From an uncultured Flavobacteriales bacterium (lineage in GTDB: Bacteria > Bacteroidota > Bacteroidia > CAIKAF01), in assembly GCA_937925455.1 (NCBI GenBank), contig CALEWF010000238.1:1-11300 (forward strand): a stretch of DNA of 11,300 nt, read 5' to 3'. Both the position numbers and the translations under genes were made by a program. The notes below the pieces were generated by a model. That model searched no databases. It had not been told where the DNA came from and worked only from the letters and a program-made list of their open reading frames with translations. Position 1 is the first letter of the stretch; each line of letters begins with the position of its first letter. Below are positions 6,458 to 11,300 of the stretch, one piece after another.

Positions 6458-7186
6458 GTGATTGCATTGCTAAAAAAAGAACTTAACCTGTTTTTCAGTT
6501 CAGTAACCGGATACCTGGTGGTTATCTTGTTTTTGCTGGTAAACAGCGTGTTTTTATGGCTCATGCCCGATGATAACCTCTTAGATTTTGGATACGCAGA
6601 CTTATCAAGGTTTTTTGAAAATGCACCGTATGTATTTTTACTCCTCATTCCGGCAATTACCATGCGTTCGTTTGCCGAAGAAAAAAGCTTGGGTACCTTG
6701 GAAAGCCTTATTACCAAACCCGTTAGTGAAACCTCTATCATTTTGGGAAAATATTTGGCTGCATTAATTTTGGTGTTGTTTGCTCTCTTTCCCACAATAA
6801 TTTATTACATAACACTCTATTTGGTGGGTAATCCGGTGGGAAATATAGACAGTGGGGCTGTGGCCGGTTCGTATTTAGGCCTTGTCTTTTTGGCATCGGT
6901 TTATATATCCATTGGCATTTTTGCCTCGTCGCTTACAGACAATCAAATTGTTTCGTTACTAATTTCATTTGTCATGTGTCTTTTTGTGAGCGAAGGATTC
7001 CAACTACTAGCAAATCTTCCGGTATTACGAGCATTTAATTTGTTTTTTATTGAATTGGCAATTCGTTCGCATTATATTTCCATCAGCCGTGGCGTAATTG
7101 ATACCCGGGATGTGGTATATTTTATTTCTGCCAATGTGTTTTTTCTGCTAAGTACTAAAACCCTGTTGCAAAAACGAAACTGGTAA
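6458..7186 (+). CDS. gldF: gliding motility ABC transporter permease GldF
   Basis: A 242-residue inner-membrane ABC-2-type permease. Six hydrophobic segments lie at roughly 17-36, 56-70, 97-120, 135-158, 163-183 and 218-236. After the second comes the conserved cytoplasmic block MRSFAEEKSLGTLESLITKP (69-88), where the ATPase is expected to dock. The start FFSSVTGYLVVILFLLVN (12-29) is typical of GldF. An in-frame TGA at 6434-6436 and no other start codon make GTG 6458 the start. gldG follows after 3 bases. In Flavobacterium johnsoniae GldF works with GldG and the ATPase GldA; no ATPase gene is adjacent here. The family assignment is firm, but the link to gliding in this organism is inferred. 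Confidence 0.93.
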   Translation: MIALLKKELNLFFSSVTGYLVVILFLLVNSVFLWLMPDDNLLDFGYADLSRFFENAPYVFLLLIPAITMRSFAEEKSLGTLESLITKPVSETSIILGKYLAALILVLFALFPTIIYYITLYLVGNPVGNIDSGAVAGSYLGLVFLASVYISIGIFASSLTDNQIVSLLISFVMCLFVSEGFQLLANLPVLRAFNLFFIELAIRSHYISISRGVIDTRDVVYFISANVFFLLSTKTLLQKRNW

Positions 7187-7189
7187 GCC

Positions 7190-8875
7190 ATGAATAGCAG
7201 AAGAAATAAAGACTTGATGCAATTAGCCCTGGGATTGGTAATCCTGCTGGTAATAAATGTATTGGCTACCCAACATTTTAAACGATTTGATTTAACGGCT
7301 GAAAAACGTTTTTCACTTAGCGATTCTACCAAAGCCATTCTTCGCCGAATGGATGATGTAGCTCTTATATCTGTTTATCTGGAAGGGAAAGATTTTCCGG
7401 TTGGATTCAAACGCTTACAAAATGCAACCCGCGAATTATTGGATGAATTTCGGTTTTATGCCGGTAACAAAATTCAATACCGCTTTATAGATCCTTTCTC
7501 AAACGAAGACAAAAAAGTACAAGCAGATATCTACTATGAATTGGTAGATAAAGGACTTATTCCTACCGATTTAACCATAAAAGATGAAAAAGGCCGAAGC
7601 ACACGAAGCATATTTCCGGGGGCCATCATTGCTTATAATGGTAGAGAGGAAGCCGTACAACTACTCCAAAGTCAATTTAACCAAAATCCTGAATTTGTTT
7701 TAAACCAAAGTATTGAACGACTAGAATATGAATTTTCAAAAGCACTATATAAACTATTAAACTTTGAGAAAAAGAAAACTGTGGCATTTTCCCGCGGACA
7801 TGGTGAAATGAATGAACTGTATTTAGCCGATTGGATCATGGGTCTGCGAGAATTTTATGAAGTAGAGGGTGTGGAAATTAAGAATAATCTAGATGTACTT
7901 AATCAAACTATTTCCTGCTTGATTATAGTACAACCTGATTCAGCATTTGATGACGCATCAAAGTTTATTATTGACCAATATATTATGCGGGGAGGGAAAG
8001 TTTTGTGGCTGCTCGACCAGGTGTTTGCCAGCATGGATAGTATGCGCAATGCCAACTATACACTGGGCGTACCCCGTGATTTAAACCTTTATGACCAACT
8101 ATTTAAATACGGGGTACGTGTAAACCCAACACTAATTCAGGATGCCCAATGTGCCCCCATTCCAATCAATACCGGAAATTTTGGAAACCAAGAAAAACAA
8201 GAGTTTTTGCCTTGGTATTATTATCCGGTAATTATTCCTGAGAGCAATCATCCCATAGTGAAGAATTTAAATTCGATTAAACTGGAATTTGCTAATACCT
8301 TAGATACTATTGCTGTTCCTGGGGTTCAAAAAACCATTCTACTTACTACATCGCAGCTTACTAAGGTATTGTATGCACCGGTTCGCATTGCCCTCAATAT
8401 AGTTGAACAAGAACCTACTCCCGAGCGTTTTAACAAACCACACCAGCCTGTGGCAGTTTTGCTGGAAGGCCAATTCCGCTCAGTATTTGAAAATAAAATT
8501 GTGGAACTAAGCAACCGTACCCTCAAAAAACAAAGTGAACCTACTAAGATGATTGTGGTTGGCGATGGTGATATTGCAAAAAATTTGGTTAATCCTAAAA
8601 CCAAATCCATCATACCACTCGGGCTTGACCCAAGAACCGGTATTTATTATGGTGGAAATAAAAACTTTTTGCTTAACTGTGTGAATTACCTAACCGGCGA
8701 TAGCTGGTTTATTCCACTTCGTTCGAAAGAGTTTCGTATTCGACTGCTTGACAGAAATAAAGTAGCAGCACAAAAGCAGCAATGGAAAGCCATTAATACA
8801 GTGGTGCCGGTAATTTGGGTGGTATTGTTTGGATTATTGTATAACTATATTCGAAAACGCCGTTTTGCCTCTTAA
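7190..8875 (+). CDS. gldG: gliding motility-associated ABC transporter substrate-binding-like protein GldG
   Basis: A 561-residue membrane-anchored protein with an N-terminal membrane segment (about 11-27), followed by the family hallmark KRFDLTAEKRFSLSDST (31-47) and YRFIDPF (97-103). A large periplasmic part includes AFSRGHGE (199-206), YIMRGGKVLWLLDQ (264-277) and MIVVGDGDIAKN (454-465). A C-terminal membrane segment lies at about 536-553, ending in a basic tail, RKRRF. This two-anchor layout is standard for GldG. It directly follows gldF (3-base gap) and precedes the DUF4340 lipoprotein gene. The protein lies in the inner membrane with its bulk in the periplasm. No defects seen. What the complex handles is not known. 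Confidence 0.94.
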   Translation: MNSRRNKDLMQLALGLVILLVINVLATQHFKRFDLTAEKRFSLSDSTKAILRRMDDVALISVYLEGKDFPVGFKRLQNATRELLDEFRFYAGNKIQYRFIDPFSNEDKKVQADIYYELVDKGLIPTDLTIKDEKGRSTRSIFPGAIIAYNGREEAVQLLQSQFNQNPEFVLNQSIERLEYEFSKALYKLLNFEKKKTVAFSRGHGEMNELYLADWIMGLREFYEVEGVEIKNNLDVLNQTISCLIIVQPDSAFDDASKFIIDQYIMRGGKVLWLLDQVFASMDSMRNANYTLGVPRDLNLYDQLFKYGVRVNPTLIQDAQCAPIPINTGNFGNQEKQEFLPWYYYPVIIPESNHPIVKNLNSIKLEFANTLDTIAVPGVQKTILLTTSQLTKVLYAPVRIALNIVEQEPTPERFNKPHQPVAVLLEGQFRSVFENKIVELSNRTLKKQSEPTKMIVVGDGDIAKNLVNPKTKSIIPLGLDPRTGIYYGGNKNFLLNCVNYLTGDSWFIPLRSKEFRIRLLDRNKVAAQKQQWKAINTVVPVIWVVLFGLLYNYIRKRRFAS

Positions 8876-8886
8876 CGATTGTGGGT

Positions 8887-9894
8887 ATGAATAGATTTAA
8901 ATACATCATTTTTCTAATTAGCATCTCCCTATTTCTCTTAGTAACAGGTTGTAGCGGGAAAAGTCGTCAAAAAAACGAACTGAGTGATTTTAAAGTAGAA
9001 GACACTGCTTCAATTGACAAAATTTTCATGGCTGATAAAAGCAATCGTAAGGTATTGCTTACCAAAGAAAATGGCCGATGGATGGTGGATAATGAATTTC
9101 CCGCACGTGTGGACTTAATTAATGACCTAATGATTTTGCTTAAGCGAATTGAAGTTAAGCAGTATGTACCCAAAACCGCTCTTGAAAATGTAATTAAAAG
9201 CCTGGCGGTATATTCCACCAAAGTTGAAATCTATCAAAAAGGCAAATTAACAAAAACCATGTACGTAGGAGGTCCCACACAAGATCATTTAGGTACATAC
9301 ATGCTGCTTGAAGGTTCATCTACCCCATTTATCTGTTATGTTCCCGGTTTTAGAGGATATCTTACACCCTACTTTATGCCCATGCCGGAAGAATGGAGAG
9401 ACCGGATGATTTTTGCCTACCATATAAGCGATATACAAAAAATACGCATGGAATTTGTGAATTTACCCGATCAATCATACGAAGTAACCCATGATAAGGG
9501 CCGCTTTGAGATTAAGTTGCTAAAATCAAATACACCTCTTCATAATTTCGATACCTTGGTTGTAAAAGACTGGATGAAAAACTTTAAAAACATTGGATTT
9601 GAATCATTTTTGGATGTTAACAAAGCCCGTTTAGACTCGGTTACAGCCAAGTATGGAATTTATAAAATAACTGTAACACAAACCGATGGAGTTGAACGTT
9701 CAGTTGCACTTTATCAAATTCCATTACCTCCAGGCACAGTAGATATGTATGGCAATGAAGAAAAAATTGATGTGGACAGAATGTATGGAATTATCGATGG
9801 GAAAACGGTGGTACTTTGTCAGTACTTTACATTCGATCCGGTAACAGTTCCGCCGAGCTATTTTTTTCCACCTCCGGCAGCTAACAAAAAATAG
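8887..9894 (+). CDS. DUF4340-family lipoprotein downstream of gldFG
   Basis: A 335-residue predicted lipoprotein: a basic start MNRFK, hydrophobic stretch IIFLISISLFLLV, and lipobox VTGC placing the lipidated Cys at residue 22. The mature protein resembles DUF4340: repeated short units with DKIFMADK...LLTKENGRWMVDNEF, YSTKVEIYQKGK, GGPTQDHLGTYM, and EWRDRMIFAYHISDIQKI. It ends in a proline-rich tail, YFFPPPAANKK. A GTG at 8881 is an alternative start that would add two residues; I prefer the ATG at 8887. The gene begins 11 bases after the gldG stop, so it is probably in the same operon and may be an envelope partner of the GldFG complex. That role is inferred from position; DUF4340 proteins have no assigned biochemical function that I know of. 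Confidence 0.85.
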   Translation: MNRFKYIIFLISISLFLLVTGCSGKSRQKNELSDFKVEDTASIDKIFMADKSNRKVLLTKENGRWMVDNEFPARVDLINDLMILLKRIEVKQYVPKTALENVIKSLAVYSTKVEIYQKGKLTKTMYVGGPTQDHLGTYMLLEGSSTPFICYVPGFRGYLTPYFMPMPEEWRDRMIFAYHISDIQKIRMEFVNLPDQSYEVTHDKGRFEIKLLKSNTPLHNFDTLVVKDWMKNFKNIGFESFLDVNKARLDSVTAKYGIYKITVTQTDGVERSVALYQIPLPPGTVDMYGNEEKIDVDRMYGIIDGKTVVLCQYFTFDPVTVPPSYFFPPPAANKK

Positions 9895-9910
9895 TTTACA
9901 GCCAATTCAT

Positions 9911-9930
9911 CTTTAATAAACAAATTAAAG
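9911..9930 (+). terminator. weak AT-rich hairpin after the DUF4340 gene
   Basis: CTTTAAT (9911-9917) pairs perfectly with ATTAAAG (9924-9930) around a 6-base loop, 17 bases after the stop codon. The stem is AT-rich and only TTG follows, so it is a poor intrinsic terminator. It may still mark the operon end because dnaN has its own -7 box just downstream. Confidence 0.25.
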
Positions 9931-9973
9931 TTGATTGTCGAAAACTTATCTGTTCGCTCCCATTAAAAAATAA

Positions 9974-9981
9974 TATATTTG
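9974..9981 (+). promoter_or_regulatory. -7 promoter element for dnaN
   Basis: TATATTTG is a perfect TAnnTTTG match, with transcription expected near 9987 and a leader of about 12 bases before the ATG at 9999. TTCG at 9953-9956, 17 bases upstream, could serve as a weak -33 box. Confidence 0.6.
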
Positions 9982-9998
9982 CTTCAAACATTCATACC

Positions 9999-11129
9999 AT
10001 GAATTTTGTCGTATCCAGTAAAACCCTTTTGCAACAATTGCAAATCATTGGTAGTGTTATAAGTTCAAATAGCAACGTACCTATTTTAAATGACTTTCTG
10101 TTTGAAGTACAAGATGGTAATCTTACTATAACAGGCTCTGACATTGAAACCACCATCTCCACCCAACTAAGTGCCGACCAAGTAAATGCAAAAAAAGATG
10201 GAAGCATTGCTATACCGGCCAAGTTATTATTGGATACGCTAAAAACATTTGCCGATGTTCCACTTACTTTTACAGTAGATGCTAAAACCAACGGTGTATT
10301 AGTTTCTTCAGACAGTGGAAAATACAAACTAGCCGGGCATAAAGCTGATGAATTTCCACAAATGCCGGAAATTCAAGCTATCGGTGGTATGAATATTGAC
10401 TCACTGACCTTAGCTCATGCCATTCATAAAACGATTTTTGCCACTGGAAATGATGAATTACGCCCGGTAATGTCTGGCGTTTTATTTGAAATGGGAACTG
10501 AAAGTTGCAACTTTGTAGCTACCGATGCTCATAAACTGGTTTGTTACAAACGGAAAGATGTTAAAGCCACAACACACGGAAGCATTATATTACCTAAAAA
10601 ACCTTTGAATATTCTTAAAAATATACTTTCTACACTTGAAACTACGGTTCAGGTAACATATAGCGCAAATAATATTGAATTTATATTTGGCAACTATAAG
10701 TTTGTTAATCGTTTAATAGAAGGGAAATATCCAAATTATGAAGCGGTAATACCTAAAAATAATCCCAATAAATTACAGGTTGAAAAAAATTCTTTATTAA
10801 ACGCTATTAAACGCGTTTCAATCTTCTCTAATAAAACCACATATCAAGTTCGATTAAAAATAGCTGGAAGCGATTTGCAAATTATGGCTGAAGACTTAGA
10901 TTTTTCAAATGAAGCCTACGAACGCTTAACCTGCCAGTACAATGGCGATGATATGGAAATTGGATTTAATTCTCGTTTCCTTATTGAAATGATTCAGAAC
11001 ATTGATGGTGAAAACGTATTGTTTGAATTATCTGAGCCAAACCGTGCAGGCATTATTAAACCTGCTGAAATTGATTCGGAAGCAGAAGATATTACCATGT
11101 TGATAATGCCTATCATGATAAATAATTAA
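9999..11129 (+). CDS. dnaN: DNA polymerase III beta subunit (sliding clamp)
   Basis: A 376-residue protein of normal length. It forms a ring-shaped dimer that holds DNA polymerase III and other enzymes on DNA. Three clamp domains fit residues about 1-122, 130-248 and 250-376. Motifs: SNVPILNDFLFE (25-36), DELRPVMSGVLFE (152-164), ATDAHKLVCYKR (174-185), NRLIEGKYPNYEAVIP (237-252), and the C-terminal LIMPIMIN (368-375), part of the protein-binding pocket. It has its own -7 box and lies 104 bases after the DUF4340 gene. dnaA and recognisable DnaA-box clusters are absent, so this is not an obvious replication-origin locus. Confidence 0.97.
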   Translation: MNFVVSSKTLLQQLQIIGSVISSNSNVPILNDFLFEVQDGNLTITGSDIETTISTQLSADQVNAKKDGSIAIPAKLLLDTLKTFADVPLTFTVDAKTNGVLVSSDSGKYKLAGHKADEFPQMPEIQAIGGMNIDSLTLAHAIHKTIFATGNDELRPVMSGVLFEMGTESCNFVATDAHKLVCYKRKDVKATTHGSIILPKKPLNILKNILSTLETTVQVTYSANNIEFIFGNYKFVNRLIEGKYPNYEAVIPKNNPNKLQVEKNSLLNAIKRVSIFSNKTTYQVRLKIAGSDLQIMAEDLDFSNEAYERLTCQYNGDDMEIGFNSRFLIEMIQNIDGENVLFELSEPNRAGIIKPAEIDSEAEDITMLIMPIMINN

Positions 11130-11194
11130 TATATTGCTTAGTAAATAGTAATAAGTAAAAACGGTTTATCGAAAATGATGTTGTATAAAAACGG

Positions 11195-11254
11195 GGTTTA
11201 ATGCAAAGCAAAGACATTTGTATTAGTGATTAAACCATAAATTTAGTTAAACCC
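11195..11254. repeat. inverted repeat downstream of dnaN with two alternative right arms
   Basis: GGTTTAAT (11195-11202) pairs perfectly with ATTAAACC (11229-11236). GGGTTTAA (11194-11201) can instead pair with TTAAACCC (11247-11254). Loops are 26 and 45 bases, too long for a simple terminator. No gene is visible in 11130-11300. Confidence 0.35.
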
Positions 11255-11266
11255 AAATTATGCAAT

Positions 11267-11277
11267 AAAAAAGCCGG
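11267..11277 (+). terminator. possible left arm of a terminator cut by the right edge
   Basis: AAAAAAGCCGG resembles the upstream half of a bidirectional intrinsic terminator whose CCGGCTTTTTT half would lie beyond 11300. No matching right arm is present in the window, so this is only a suggestion. Confidence 0.2.
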
Positions 11278-11300
11278 ATATAATGCAAATTCATTTTCAT

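Noticed and set aside
9895..9998. Replication origin next to dnaN
   Set aside because: No dnaA gene and no cluster of TTATCCACA-type boxes; TTATCTGTT near 9946 is a poor match and single.
11130..11300. Short minus-strand frame beginning at the right edge
   Set aside because: It closes after 17 codons and has no recognisable features.

Overview
The window looks like chromosomal DNA from a member of the Bacteroidota. The evidence is gliding-motility genes gldF and gldG, a gene order (phoH-purC diverging from a SAM-hydrolase-like gene, ABM gene, gldF, gldG, then dnaN) that I recall from that phylum, AT-rich DNA without clear Shine-Dalgarno sequences, and a TAnnTTTG element (the Bacteroidota -7 promoter box) in front of five transcription units. 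I cannot assign a genus. No phage, CRISPR array, intact insertion sequence, tRNA or rRNA gene was seen.

Layout. Positions 1-1074 (minus) hold the first 358 codons of a DsbD-family thiol:disulfide reductant transporter that runs off the left edge. It carries two calcium-loop (thrombospondin type 3) repeats between its periplasmic domain and its membrane domain. Positions 1087-2337 have no intact gene: first a GxxExxY-family pseudogene broken by an in-frame TGA and lacking both recognisable nuclease acidic residues, with a degenerate palindromic repeat at its 3' end, then about 730 bases rich in short palindromes and direct repeats, including a GC-rich, strongly structured block at about 1840-2001. 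Positions 2338-5219 (minus) form the operon phoH - purC - DUF58. A divergent promoter region (5220-5296) separates it from a plus-strand group: a SAM hydroxide adenosyltransferase-like gene with a degenerate active site, a small ABM-fold gene, then gldF, gldG, a DUF4340 lipoprotein gene and dnaN.

How the genes fit together. phoH, purC and dnaN are housekeeping genes (RNA-linked ATPase, purine synthesis, replication clamp). gldF and gldG encode the membrane and auxiliary parts of an ABC-type complex tied to gliding; its ATPase GldA is not in the window and must be encoded elsewhere. The DUF4340 lipoprotein follows gldG by a few bases and is probably a partner of that complex.

Most of the window is ordinary core genome. 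The parts worth a second look are the TSP3 insertion in DsbD, the altered catalytic positions of the SAM-hydrolase homologue with its apparently leaderless GTG start, the GldFG/DUF4340 association, and the repeat-rich region around the dead GxxExxY gene. I do not see a clearly new defence or mobile system.
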